This document shows, piece by piece, positions 56,147 to 64,000 of a DNA stretch of 64,000 nt. The DNA is from Halobacteriales archaeon YIM A00010 (GTDB taxonomy: Archaea > Halobacteriota > Halobacteria > Halobacteriales > Haloarculaceae): positions 1,939,526-2,003,525 of the forward strand of contig JAKCFJ010000001.1 of the NCBI GenBank assembly GCA_025041175.1. Reading direction: 5' to 3'. Numbering within the stretch: position 1 is the stretch's first letter; each line of letters begins with the position of its first letter. The notes beneath the pieces are model-generated. The model was not told the DNA's origin and made no database searches. It saw only the letters and a list, made by a program, of their open reading frames with translations. The translations under genes were made by a program, and so were the position numbers.

Positions 56147-56599
56147 ATGTCTCGCCTATTCCCAACACATTCGGATGTCACGGTTGATCGCTCGGATGAG
56201 GCTGAGTTATTATGTATCGATGATGATCAGACGACTGAGATCCTCGCCACACTCTCCTCGGACACAAGTCAGAATATTTTCCGACAAGTGAACCAAGAAC
56301 CAAAGACAGCTACGGATCTTGCCCAAGAACTCAACACATCTGTACAGGGCGTCACATATCATCTCGCTAATCTCCAAGATGCAGGCTTGGTCGAAGTCTT
56401 GGATACGTGTTACTCTGAAAAAGGCAGAGAAATGGACGTTTACGGTCCTTCAGAGAGACCATATCTTGTATTTTTAGGTATGTCAACTGATAAACCAGGA
56501 TTAACAGCGGCTTTCAAGCGATTCGCTCACTCTATCGGCCCTGTCGGGATATTCTTCGCAATTAGCGGCGCGCTCTCAAAGCTGCTTAGTGAAGACTGA
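56147..56599 (+). CDS. ArsR-like winged-helix regulator with short hydrophobic tail
   Basis: This 150-residue protein has a winged HTH at about residues 30-110 (LSSDTSQNIFRQVNQEPKTA and LAQELNTSVQGVTYHLANLQ), followed by EVLDTCYSEKGREMDVYGPS, a pattern shared by many haloarchaeal regulators of unknown signal. A hydrophobic stretch near the end (PVGIFFAISGALSKLL) may be a membrane anchor. Relatives often have longer tails, so it may be shortened. The ATG at 56147 is the family start. It is divergent from the cysteine-cluster membrane protein, a likely target. Confidence 0.8.
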   Translation: MSRLFPTHSDVTVDRSDEAELLCIDDDQTTEILATLSSDTSQNIFRQVNQEPKTATDLAQELNTSVQGVTYHLANLQDAGLVEVLDTCYSEKGREMDVYGPSERPYLVFLGMSTDKPGLTAAFKRFAHSIGPVGIFFAISGALSKLLSED

Positions 56600-56721
56600 C
56601 AACGGTGCTGAACGCCCTGAAAATCGCCCGTGCATCACGAACGGAACGGGGTAGATCACAAAAATATTCAGAATAGCTATATTTGAGTTATCGCGGGTCC
56701 GCCGTCAGTTTCCGAAGGGTG

Positions 56722-57459
56722 TCACAGTTCGTCCCACGCTTCTCGGATCGTCCGGCCGGGGTTTCTGATCAGTTTGTCGAACGCCTCTCGCGCCACCTCG
56801 CCGGGGTGTCTGAGTAGTTTCTCGAAGGCCGGGAGGATGTCGTATTTCAACACCTTTGCTCCCGTGATGAGCACCCAGCCGAGGAAGCTCACGGCGAAGA
56901 GGGCCAGAAAGAACGTGGGCAGCAGTCGTAGTCCGCCCGGGACACCAAACGGTGCGGCACCAAGGCTGACCACCAGGAACACCGGAATGAACGCACTCAT
57001 TCCGAGTTTCGCCAACCTGCTCGCCCGCCTGTCCCACCTGCTTCCCTCGTGTCGTTCCTCGACGTCGGCTTCCGCTTGTCGTCGGATCTCGGCCGCGGTT
57101 CGCAGATCGATCCGTTGGAGGGACTCGGTTCCCCTCATATCCGCCACGTCGTCGGTACGGCGGCGGGCGGATTCGATCAGTTCCGCTCGCTCGTATCCGT
57201 GGAGTTCGCGGAGTCGATCGACAACGAGCTGCGTATCCGCAAGCGCGGTCAGCAGTTCGTCCTCGGGAACGTCATCGAACGTCAGTTCGAACTGCCGGTC
57301 CGGATAGTCGACGAGCAATCGGAAATCGAAGAGTCCCGATCCGACGCGTTCTCGGATCCGTTGTTGATCCCGACGCTTTTTGGTCACGTCGAGTTCGTCG
57401 AACTCGTCCCGAATCCGGTTTCGCTGGGTCTGCGTGAGAAGTGACGCCGATCTGCTCAT
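56722..57459 (-). CDS. Haloarchaeal coiled-coil membrane protein
   Basis: I do not recognise a named family, but the form (SASLLTQTQRNRIRDEFDEL at the N-terminus, helical charged region to residue about 150, then two membrane segments and an amphipathic tail) is familiar in haloarchaea. The 245-residue protein has a helical N-terminal half and a C-terminal anchor. Function is unknown. It is divergent from the second ABC-2 system. Confidence 0.7.
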   Translation of the reverse strand: MSRSASLLTQTQRNRIRDEFDELDVTKKRRDQQRIRERVGSGLFDFRLLVDYPDRQFELTFDDVPEDELLTALADTQLVVDRLRELHGYERAELIESARRRTDDVADMRGTESLQRIDLRTAAEIRRQAEADVEERHEGSRWDRRASRLAKLGMSAFIPVFLVVSLGAAPFGVPGGLRLLPTFFLALFAVSFLGWVLITGAKVLKYDILPAFEKLLRHPGEVAREAFDKLIRNPGRTIREAWDEL

Positions 57460-57681
57460 ACGCTAGATACCACAGGTACGTATCTTAACACCTCCGTTCG
57501 ACACACAACAAGTCTCCGAGGTGTATCGCTATATCGTCTCGAACGTCTCTGAAATCGGACCGTACACAATCAATTTTGATATGTCCTATACCCTTGAAAT
57601 CGAGCGTGTACGCCGATATCAAGCCTATATCCGATACAACGATCAGCTACGTTTAATACAGGATCGGGAAAAGCCCCGATC

Positions 57682-58662
57682 ATGCCCGCGATCGAAACGA
57701 TAGGGTTGACAAAGCGGTACGACGGCGTGACTGCCGTGAACGAACTCGACCTCGTGGTGGAGGAGGGCGAAGTGTTCGGCTTTTTGGGCCCGAACGGTGC
57801 CGGGAAGTCGACGACGATCGACGTGTTACTCGACTTCACCCGACCGACGAGCGGTACCGTCACCGTGCTCGGCGAGGATGCCCAGCGCGAGAGCCAGAGT
57901 ATCCGCCGGCGCACGGGCGTCCTCCCGGAAGGGTGTGACCTCTACGATCGGCTGACGGGCCGGCAGCACCTCCGGTTCGTCAACGAGTCGAAAGACGCGG
58001 ACGACGATCCCGATACGATGGCCGAGCGGGTCGGCATTCCGGAAGCGATCGATCGGAAAGTCGGAGGCTACTCGAAGGGGATGAAACAGCGTCTCGCCTT
58101 CGGCGCAGCGCTAGTCGGTGAGCCGGAGCTGTTGATCCTCGACGAGCCGTCCACGGGTCTCGATCCCAGCGGGGCGCACGAAATGCGCGAGATCGTCCAG
58201 GAGGAGTCCGCCCGCGGTGCGACAGTCTTCTTTTCGAGCCACATCCTCGGGCAGGTCGAGGCGGTCTGCGATCGGGTCGGTATCCTCCACGACGGTGAAC
58301 TCGTCGCCGAGGATACGATGGAGGGGCTGCGCAACGCCATGGACAGGGAAGCAGTGCTCACCGTCGAGGTCAACCGGGTTCCCGAGGACGCGATCGCCGC
58401 GGTCCGCGCGCTACCGGGCGTCTCGGGGCTGACCACAGACGGAACCACCCTCAGCGCGCACTGTCGGGACGGGGCGAAGGCCGCGGTGATAAACGAACTC
58501 GAAGCCGCGGGCGCATCGATCGAGGACTTCGGTCTCGAAACGGCCTCGCTCGAAGAGCTGTTTCTGGCCTACACCGGCGACCGACCGTCCCGGCCGATCG
58601 ACAAACCAACCGTAGCTGCCGGGATCGACGCAGCCGGTGAACGAACGGAGGGCCACCGATGA
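57682..58662 (+). CDS. ABC-2 type transporter ATPase, second system
   Basis: This 326-residue exporter ATPase has Walker A GPNGAGKS near residues 37-44, the signature YSKGMKQR near 130, Walker B LLILDEPSTGLD, and a C-terminal 100-residue extension typical of NosF/DrrA-like ATPases. The stop overlaps the permease start by 4 bases (58659-58662). Substrate is unknown. Confidence 0.92.
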   Translation: MPAIETIGLTKRYDGVTAVNELDLVVEEGEVFGFLGPNGAGKSTTIDVLLDFTRPTSGTVTVLGEDAQRESQSIRRRTGVLPEGCDLYDRLTGRQHLRFVNESKDADDDPDTMAERVGIPEAIDRKVGGYSKGMKQRLAFGAALVGEPELLILDEPSTGLDPSGAHEMREIVQEESARGATVFFSSHILGQVEAVCDRVGILHDGELVAEDTMEGLRNAMDREAVLTVEVNRVPEDAIAAVRALPGVSGLTTDGTTLSAHCRDGAKAAVINELEAAGASIEDFGLETASLEELFLAYTGDRPSRPIDKPTVAAGIDAAGERTEGHR

Positions 58663-59504
58663 GCACGCTCGCCGTCGCTAAAAAGGAGTTCCACGACGGC
58701 ATCCGCTCGCGGGTGCTGGCCGGGCTCACCGTCCTGTTCGGGGCGTTCATGGCCGGGGCGGCGTACTATTACACGGAAATCACCCCACCGGCGGGGATCC
58801 AGAGCAGTGCCGAGCCGCAGACAATCGCTGTCATCAACTCGTTGATCATTCCGACGTACATTCTGCTGCCGATCATCGGGACGATATTGGGGTACAAATC
58901 GATCAGCGGCGAGCGCGAGTCGGGGAGTCTGAAGTTCCTGCTCGGTCTTCCGCACACCCGCCGAGACGTGGTGTGCGGAAAGCTGCTCGGCCGGTCGGGG
59001 ATTATCACTGTCTCGGTCCTCGTGGGGTTCGCCGTCGGGGGACTGGCCCTCTACGCGCTCACCGACGCGTTCCAGATCGTCGACTTCGCCGTTCTCACGG
59101 GCGTGTCGATTCTCCTCGGGATGGTGTTCGTCTCGATCGCCATCGCGTTCTCCTCGGCGGTGCGCTCTTCGACCATAGCGACCGCGGGCGCGATCTCGCT
59201 CGTGTTGGTGTTTCTGTTCTTTTGGAACGTGGTCCTCACCCTGGTGGGCTACGTCGCCCAGGAGCTCTCGCTGATCGAGACCGCCCAGTCACAGACACCC
59301 ACGTGGCTCCAGTTCTTCGCGTCGCTCAACCCCACGGGTGCCTACCAGACGACGAGCATATACCTCCTCGACAACGGTACTCGTAGCGTCCCGTCGAACC
59401 CGCCGTTCTACCTCGAAGAGTGGTTCGGGTTCGTGATTCTCGCGTTCTGGCTGGTCGTCCCGATCGGACTCGCGTACCTCCGCTTCGACCGCACGGATCT
59501 CTGA
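58659..59504 (+). CDS. ABC-2 type transporter permease, second system
   Basis: This 281-residue permease has about six transmembrane segments. The N-terminal VAKKEFHDGIRSR is the usual start of NosY-like and other ABC-2 permeases, and the loop SGERESGSLKFLLGLPHTRRDV is a conserved cytoplasmic feature. It overlaps the ATPase gene, so the two form one exporter. In NosY-like systems the role is copper-site maturation or lipid export, but nothing nearby supports either. Confidence 0.9.
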   Translation: MSTLAVAKKEFHDGIRSRVLAGLTVLFGAFMAGAAYYYTEITPPAGIQSSAEPQTIAVINSLIIPTYILLPIIGTILGYKSISGERESGSLKFLLGLPHTRRDVVCGKLLGRSGIITVSVLVGFAVGGLALYALTDAFQIVDFAVLTGVSILLGMVFVSIAIAFSSAVRSSTIATAGAISLVLVFLFFWNVVLTLVGYVAQELSLIETAQSQTPTWLQFFASLNPTGAYQTTSIYLLDNGTRSVPSNPPFYLEEWFGFVILAFWLVVPIGLAYLRFDRTDL

Positions 59505-59599
59505 GCATACGGGAAGTGTTGCCAGAGGCCAACGCCGCCGGTCATCCAGTCTGGTAGCAAGAGAACGACGATGATCGGCGACAACGTGACGCTGGTCGG

Positions 59600-59860
59600 G
59601 GAGGACACGGCGCTCCGACGTCGATTTCCCGTTGCAAACCGCCCGCATGGCCGACGATGACGATGGTCTCGATTCCACGAACGATGAGCTCTTCGACGAC
59701 ACGGGCTGTCGCCGGCCACCGATGCCGAGTTCGCCGACCGCACCGACCTGCCTCACAGACCGTTCGGAAAGCACGTAGAGGCTGTACCGCGGGTGAGGAG
59801 GGTCCTCGAGGTATCCTTCGTAGGTGGTCCGAGCGTGCTCGTAGACCTGCGGTTGGAAAC
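59600..59860 (-). pseudogene. Decayed nucleoside-phosphorylase-like gene fragment
   Basis: On the minus strand two frames together read TYEGYLEDPP then GELGIGG, then after a shift RVVEELIVRGIETIVIVG and HAGGLQREIDVG. The glycine pattern and VEEL motif match uridine/purine phosphorylases (TYEG, STGIGG, EEL, VGTAGGLQ). Frameshifts and missing ends make it non-functional. The assignment is tentative. The remainder of 59505-60184 shows no gene. Confidence 0.4.
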
Positions 59861-60184
59861 ACAAAATGACCGCTCGGGAAACGAGCCATCCGTGTCACAG
59901 AACGTGGATGGGTCCGTCGCTGAAGGATCCGCGTGTTTCCCCGAATGGAGTGAATACGACATGACGGGGTATCGTTCCGACGAATGTTAGATTTTCATCC
60001 CAAACGAGGAGTGTGCAGACGTATTTGGCGGCCGATCAGTATGAAGACAGCACGAGCGTGTAAAGTACAGTCAGAGTTCATAGAGCAAGTGTTTCTACAC
60101 GAGCGGATTTGCTCCAGTACCGATGCCTAGGGGACAAATTATCCATAAATGGTAAGTTGAATAAAGGCGAGTTCCAATTCAGCT

Positions 60185-61030
60185 ATGGCCGAACTCCGAC
60201 GGATCACGACCTATCCGATCAAAGCCCTCGATCCATTCGAGAGGACAGAGGGACGGATCACTGAGGGAGGAACGATCGAGCACGATCGCGAATACGCCAT
60301 CCTTGCCAAACCAGCTGATGAGCCCTATGAGCCGGAAACGGAATCCGCTTCGAGTGGCGACTACATCAATGGGAAGCGGACCGACGCTGTCCACCGATTG
60401 CGCTCGCTATTCGATCCAGGGGCTCGCACTCTCACGCTGCGTGTTCGAGGCGAGATCGACTCCCGGACGTTCGATCTCGAAGACCGAACCGAGTTGAATG
60501 CGTGGCTGACCGACTATTTCGACCACCCGGCAAGTGCCCGTCGATACACGGCTAGTGGTCATCATGATCTCCACAAACACGATATTTCGGGACCATCGGT
60601 CATCAGCACTGCGACGCTCCGCGAAGTTGCATCGTGGTTCCCCGATATCGGTCTCGACAGCATACGCCGACGATTTCGCGCAAACCTCGAAATCGATGGC
60701 GTGCCCCCGTTTTGGGAGGATCGTCTCGTTGCGGATCACGGTGAGGCGGTTGCCTTCCGCATCGGTGATGTCAAGTTGGAAGGTATTGAACCATGTGAAC
60801 GATGTGTCGTTCCCTCGCGGGATCCTGACACCGGAGAGGTGTACGACGGTTTTAGTCGAAGATTCACACGCAAGCGCGGAGAAACCCGTCCCGAGTGGCT
60901 CGATAGCGATCGCTTCGATAATGATTTCCGCTTGATGACGGTAACAAATATCCCTGAGAGTGAGTGGGGTAAGACGCTTCACGTGGGAGACGCCGTTGAG
61001 GTCATCGGAACCCACCCATACACATTCTAA
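60185..61030 (+). CDS. MOSC-domain molybdenum-cofactor-type protein
   Basis: This 281-residue protein has an N-terminal beta-barrel MOSC-N part (YPIKALDPFERTEGRIT) and a C-terminal MOSC domain with two cysteines, C204 and C207 (CERCVVPSRDPDTGE). In mARC-like and YiiM-like enzymes the cysteine holds the molybdenum cofactor; here the surrounding motif is good. The reaction is unknown, possibly reduction of N-hydroxylated compounds. It is flanked by decayed genes on both sides. The start is the ATG at 60185. Confidence 0.86.
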   Translation: MAELRRITTYPIKALDPFERTEGRITEGGTIEHDREYAILAKPADEPYEPETESASSGDYINGKRTDAVHRLRSLFDPGARTLTLRVRGEIDSRTFDLEDRTELNAWLTDYFDHPASARRYTASGHHDLHKHDISGPSVISTATLREVASWFPDIGLDSIRRRFRANLEIDGVPPFWEDRLVADHGEAVAFRIGDVKLEGIEPCERCVVPSRDPDTGEVYDGFSRRFTRKRGETRPEWLDSDRFDNDFRLMTVTNIPESEWGKTLHVGDAVEVIGTHPYTF

Positions 61031-61129
61031 TATTTACTGGTGACAGGATACTTCCGTGGTTGTAGAGTGGATCCGTTCGATCTGACAGCGCTCTTGTCCA
61101 CTCATTCTTCCGAAATACGTCATCCCAGC

Positions 61130-61340
61130 CCGAAGTCAAGCGCAGTTCCGTTGAGAAATGTTCGTGAGATAGCCGCGAGTCCCTCGTCGACCTCCTGCTC
61201 GTATGCAGCCGTACCGCGAGACTGAGCCTGGATAGACACCGACAACTTCGGCGACCTCTCGACGCCGTCCCGAGCTCGTGCAGATCAACCGCGCGGCGTC
61301 TACGCGCTTCAAGTTCGGCTTTGGTGTCGGTCGTGTCGTA
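61130..61340 (-). pseudogene. Remnant of an IS630-like transposase N-terminus
   Basis: On the minus strand, three frames together give ELEARRRRAVDLHELG, then REVAEVVGVYPGSVSRY, then AAYEQEVDEGLAAI. This is the helix-turn-helix pattern of IS630-type transposases with frameshifts. No catalytic domain or clear terminal repeats are found. The 61031-61686 stretch contains no other recognisable gene. Confidence 0.4.
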
Positions 61341-61686
61341 GCCAACTGTTCATTTGGGAGCGCTATGGTTCTTCGGACATCGGGATATCGAGCGAGCGCG
61401 CGAGCCATAGAGCGAGATTTGGCAAGAATGACGCTTAACGGTCGTCCAAAACTGACTGCTCGAACATCCAGTTTTTGGGCAAAATACAACCTTATATTGT
61501 TGTTATTCTATAGCAAATATCTCATTCGTACGCTTATCAAGGATGAAACCCAATATCTTCAACTCAAGTCTTATGTATAACCGTTCCGTGCCCTTTTGAC
61601 GTGAAACGCTACTGGAATAGGAAGTCGGTCGGTGAAATGGTGGACGAACATCAACAACGCTCGGGAGAAGACCGGGAGATGATTCG

Positions 61687-63372
61687 ATGAACGAGCTGTT
61701 GTTGCAGGTCGATCCGACGGCGGTGACCGAGTCGGTCAACTACGTGTGGGTGCTCGTGGCGACGTTCCTGATCTTCTTCATGCACGCCGGCTTCGCGATG
61801 TTGGAGGCCGGGCAGGTGCGTTCGAAGAACGTTGCCAACCAGTTGACGAAGAACATGCTCACGTGGAGCATCGGCGTCGTCGTGTTCTTCCTGATCGGTG
61901 CGGGTGTCGAGGCGTTCACTGCCACGCTGACGAGCAGGGGTGAGTACGGCGGTTTCTTCGCCGTTCTCTCTCCCGAACACACGCTGGGCTGGGTCGACTG
62001 GCTGTTCGGCGCGGTGTTTGCGATGACCGCCGCGACGATCGTCAGCGGGGCGGTCGCTGGGCGGATGAAGCTGCGGGCGTACGTCACCTACACCGTGGTG
62101 TTGGCGGCGGTGATCTACCCGGTCGTGACGGGACTCACGTGGACCGGTGGCTGGCTCGACAGCTTCGGGTTTACCGACTTCGCGGGCGGAATGATTGTCC
62201 ACGGAATGGGCGGCATCGCTGGGCTTACGGCCGCGTGGATCGTCGGACCCCGGATCGATCGGTTCAACGAGGATGGCACAGCGAACGTCATTCCGGGCCA
62301 CTCGATCACGTTCGCGGTGTTGGGGACGTTGATCCTCTGTTTCGGCTGGTACGGGTTCAACGTCGGGACGGCCGCCGCCCCGCTTGCGGAGGGAGCAACG
62401 GAGCTCGCTGATTTCGGTTTCGTCGGTCGTGTGGCGCTCACGACGACGCTCGGGATGGCTGCGGGTGCCATCGGTGCTGCCGGTATCTCACTCTGGAAGA
62501 CGGGGAAGGTCGACACGCTGTACGTCGCAAACGGCATGTTGGCCGGACTGGTCGGCATCACGAGCAACACGAACCTGATCACGTGGTACGGGGCGCTGTT
62601 CATCGGTGCCATCGCGGGCGCACAGCTCCCGATCGTGTTCGAGACGATCGAAAAGCGGCTGAACGTCGACGACGTGTGCGCGGTCTTTTCGGTTCACGGC
62701 AGCGCGGGCGTCATCGGCGCGCTCCTGGTGGGCGTTCCGGTGTTGACCGTTCCGGACGCAGGCGTGAGCATCACGAGTCAGCTGGTCGGGGTGGTCGTCA
62801 TCGCCGGATGGACCGTGCTCACCACGGCGCTGGTCTTCGGCGTGCTGAAAGCCATCGGGCAGATCCGCGTCTCCCAGGCCCACGAGCACGACGGGCTCGA
62901 CATCAGCGAACACGGCGTGGAAACGTATCCGGAGTTCGGACCGGAGGAGACGCCGGCGGCCGACGGGTCTGGCGTCGTCGCCTCGGGCGATGGCACGCCC
63001 CGGACCGACGGTGGACAGCCCAACGAGAGTGAAATCAAGATGGTTATGGCGTACGTCCGTCCGGACAAACTCGCCGCGGTCAAACGCGCGCTCGCCGACG
63101 TCGGTGCGCCATCCTTGACCGTTACGAACGTCTCCGGTCGTGGTTCTCAGCCCGCGAAAAAGGGCCAATGGCGCGGCGAGGAGTACACGGTGGATCTTCA
63201 CCAGAAGGTAAAAATCGAGTGTGTCGTTGCCGACGTGCCGGCCCAAGACGTCGCAGACGCGATCTGTGACGCCGCAAGAACCGGTGAGCCTGGCGACGGG
63301 AAGGTGTTCATCCTCCCTGTCGAGGCAGCCACACAAATACGAACCGGCAACACCGGCCACGACGCGGTCTGA
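61687..63372 (+). CDS. Ammonium transporter with fused C-terminal PII (GlnK) domain
   Basis: This 561-residue protein consists of an Amt channel (residues about 1-410, eleven membrane segments) followed by a linker (about 411-445) and a complete PII signal-transduction domain (446-561). The Amt part shows the twin pore histidines, VHGMGG and VHGSAG. The PII part has [19 protein letters not shown], the T-loop around [23 protein letters not shown], and the B-loop [19 protein letters not shown]. Normally GlnK is a separate gene that plugs the channel when nitrogen is plentiful. Here the plug is covalently attached. No separate glnK is in the window. Confidence 0.93.
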   Translation: MNELLLQVDPTAVTESVNYVWVLVATFLIFFMHAGFAMLEAGQVRSKNVANQLTKNMLTWSIGVVVFFLIGAGVEAFTATLTSRGEYGGFFAVLSPEHTLGWVDWLFGAVFAMTAATIVSGAVAGRMKLRAYVTYTVVLAAVIYPVVTGLTWTGGWLDSFGFTDFAGGMIVHGMGGIAGLTAAWIVGPRIDRFNEDGTANVIPGHSITFAVLGTLILCFGWYGFNVGTAAAPLAEGATELADFGFVGRVALTTTLGMAAGAIGAAGISLWKTGKVDTLYVANGMLAGLVGITSNTNLITWYGALFIGAIAGAQLPIVFETIEKRLNVDDVCAVFSVHGSAGVIGALLVGVPVLTVPDAGVSITSQLVGVVVIAGWTVLTTALVFGVLKAIGQIRVSQAHEHDGLDISEHGVETYPEFGPEETPAADGSGVVASGDGTPRTDGGQPNESEIKMVMAYVRPDKLAAVKRALADVGAPSLTVTNVSGRGSQPAKKGQWRGEEYTVDLHQKVKIECVVADVPAQDVADAICDAARTGEPGDGKVFILPVEAATQIRTGNTGHDAV

Positions 63373-63646
63373 TCCCACACCGAGACGAACACCACCGAAC
63401 TCGATTTTTATGACGGGCAAATTCGACACGCTGAACAGACGCATTACAATCAAAAGTAGTTCATCGCTGATCACGAGCGTGTGCCCGTGTGGCCCTGTCC
63501 GGACGAGACATCCACGCGTTCACGAAAGCGATCGGAACCAGACAGACGGCGATGCTCATCCAGTCTGTAGTGATGTGTTCGGGAGAGTCCAACACAGTCG
63601 GTCCGGATCCAAACCTCTTAACGCGTCGACCGGCTTCGTTCGCGTA

Positions 63647-64000
63647 ATGGGACTCATCCGGGTAGTGTGGGGTAGCGCACACGCTCCGACGGCGATGGCG
63701 TCGTACGACGCCGCGCTCGCGGACGCGAACATCCACAACTACAACCTCGTCGGGGTTTCGTCAGTGATACCGGAAAACGCGGCGGTCGAGGCGGTGGGGA
63801 CCGCGCCGGATCTGGGACCGGCGGGTGAGCGCCTCACCGTGGTGGAGAGCCGGAAAACCGTCGTGCAGGGGCAGGCCGTTGCGGGCCTCGGATGGGCAAC
63901 CGAGCCGTCGGGGCGGGGCATCTTCTATGAGACCAGCGGCACCGATCCCGAGAGCGTCACGGGCCGACTCGGCCGCGGACTCGACGCCGGGCGCGCGCTG
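63647..64000 (+). CDS. Pyruvoyl-dependent arginine decarboxylase (partial, runs off the window)
   Basis: This is the first 118 codons of a PvlArgDC-family enzyme, which makes agmatine from arginine. The self-cleavage site is in GVSSVIP, with Ser38-Ser39; cleavage would leave a pyruvoyl group on the second serine. The family patterns MASYDAALADANIHNYNL and EAVGTAPDLGPAGERL are clear. The end is not included. Agmatine is used in archaea to make agmatidine for tRNA-Ile2, and in polyamine synthesis. The start is the ATG at 63647. Confidence 0.9.
   Translation, partial: MGLIRVVWGSAHAPTAMASYDAALADANIHNYNLVGVSSVIPENAAVEAVGTAPDLGPAGERLTVVESRKTVVQGQAVAGLGWATEPSGRGIFYETSGTDPESVTGRLGRGLDAGRAL

Overview
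The window is chromosomal DNA of a haloarchaeon (class Halobacteria). The evidence is GC-rich coding sequence with acidic proteins, split archaeal RNA polymerase subunits (H, B'', B', A', A''), archaeal EF-1A and EF-2, Tat-type lipoproteins, a GfcR-type sugar regulator, many small haloarchaea-only families, and TATA boxes 25-35 bases ahead of genes with almost no leader. I do not name a genus. No rRNA or CRISPR array is present. There are three tRNA genes: Leu-GAG, Asp-GTC and Ala-CGC.

Layout. 0-6 kb: a minus-strand sugar-type ABC importer operon next to a universal stress protein and gfcR. 6-8.8 kb: tRNA-Leu with tandem copies of its own 3' end, small haloarchaeal genes, and a MaoC gene carrying an in-frame block of four hairpins. 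8.8-13.5 kb: a large membrane-anchored UvrD/HelD-type helicase and a PH-domain gene pair. 13.5-18 kb: acyl-CoA carboxylase, DUF2804, and an overlapping fructose-bisphosphatase/aldolase pair. 18.05-20.75 kb: a unit with IS5-like ends and an exact 8-bp target duplication that carries a phosphate permease and two more genes next to a broken transposase. 20.8-28.1 kb: beta-oxidation genes, a cupin, tandem membrane paralogues and a DsbA-like protein.

28.3-51.3 kb holds the transcription/translation cluster: rpoH-rpoB2-rpoB1-rpoA1-rpoA2, rps12-rps7, fusA, ACT protein-hom, EF-1A-rps10. It is interrupted twice. A short stretch with one minus-strand membrane gene occupies the place where nusA usually lies. 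A 43.6-48.1 kb accessory patch between fusA and the ACT/hom pair contains three copies of a roughly 105-109 bp inverted-repeat element, a VWA lipoprotein gene and broken genes.

51.4-64 kb: tRNA-Ala with tail repeats, a YjiH-type permease, two CPBP proteases, membrane/HTH genes, an ABC-2 exporter, a MOSC protein, decayed genes, an ammonium transporter fused to a PII domain, and the start of a pyruvoyl-dependent arginine decarboxylase.

The signals most worth following are the IS-ended phosphate-permease unit, the short palindromic element family, the in-frame hairpin block in the MaoC gene, the tRNA-tail repeats, the membrane-anchored helicase and the Amt-PII fusion. Family assignments come from recognised motifs and remembered family features. 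No database search was run.
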